From Tsuneonella dongtanensis (GTDB lineage Bacteria; Pseudomonadota; Alphaproteobacteria; Sphingomonadales; Sphingomonadaceae), in contig NZ_CP016591.1 in assembly GCF_001698205.1 (NCBI RefSeq), positions 1,426,001 to 1,490,000 of the forward strand: 64,000 bases of DNA, written 5' to 3'. The position numbers and the translations under genes are program-made. Under the pieces are notes generated by a model. It was not told the DNA's origin, searched no databases, and saw nothing but the letters and a program-made list of their open reading frames with translations. The first letter of the stretch is position 1. Every line of letters starts with the position of its first letter. Below are positions 63,929 through 64,000 of the stretch, piece after piece.

Positions 63929-64000
63929 TTTGCTTCTGCATCCGTCGGATCCGGTGGACTTCATGCAGGCATAGCGGAAATACCGTTGCGGCCCCCCGCG

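Noticed and set aside
63920-64000. Frame open from ATG 63920 to the right edge
   Set aside because: It starts inside TetR operator 2 with no ribosome site; 27 codons are too few to judge.

Overview
The window reads as chromosomal DNA of an alphaproteobacterium of the order Sphingomonadales, most likely an Erythrobacteraceae-type organism. This is an inference from the GC-rich, compact genome with many 4-base start/stop overlaps, the order lapA-domain gene, pyrF, trpF, trpB, trpA, accD, folC, an ATP12-type F1-ATPase chaperone, the alphaproteobacterial TIGR02186 family, an H+-pyrophosphatase, a short-form HisG and the gatCAB and Mla gene types. I see no rRNA, tRNA, CRISPR array, prophage or insertion sequence. 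No stretch longer than about 260 bases lacks a gene.

Layout. 1-8158 (minus): radC, purB, then a tightly coupled pyrimidine/tryptophan/fatty-acid/folate run (LapA-domain protein, pyrF, trpF, trpB, a 64-residue membrane microprotein, trpA, accD, folC; folC runs off the left edge). 8251-12085 (plus): ydbH-ynbE-ydbL, an envelope lipid-transport set, closed by a terminator. 12301-18304 (plus): a processive-type glycosyltransferase with a probable envelope partner, a TauE-like permease with its TIGR02186 partner, and a HerA-like ATPase. 18327-23499 (minus): a small monooxygenase-fold protein, queE, a zinc alcohol dehydrogenase and valS. 23595-27246 (plus): a second lipid-transport system (STAS-MlaE, MlaF, MlaD, lipoprotein), followed by a protein made of two copies of one cysteine-bearing module. 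27984-31730 (minus): crcB, an Rlu-type pseudouridine synthase, an FMN-binding protein, a HAD phosphatase, a small membrane protein and the ATP12 chaperone, all overlapping. 31929-41909 (plus): rpsU, FKBP, a DUF4153 membrane protein, gatC-gatA-[GT4 glycosyltransferase]-gatB, and a secreted M48 protease set. 41911-46721 (minus): a degenerate GGDEF protein, an AT-rich control region with a DnaA box, a PilZ-XRE fusion, TesB, a JmjC-like oxygenase and a CelD-type acetyltransferase. 46877-52423 (minus): hisG, hisD, nusB, thiL, hppA. 52456-54512 (plus): a DUF2332 protein and two lower-GC small genes set among related repeats. 54583-57450 (minus): bolA, pirin, a short-chain dehydrogenase and an epoxide-hydrolase-like protein. 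57513-64000: a J-domain protein, a run of glutathione/glyoxalase-type genes divergent from an HxlR regulator, and a TetR-MpaB pair with two operators at the right edge.

How it fits together. Most genes are housekeeping. The parts that deserve attention are the membrane microprotein coupled between trpB and trpA, the NfrA/NfrB-like polysaccharide pair, the repeat-associated small-gene modules at 53.6-54.5 kb, the PilZ-XRE regulator beside a GGDEF protein with a broken signature, and the HxlR-linked detoxification run. All functional statements rest on reading motifs and gene order by eye; no database search was possible.
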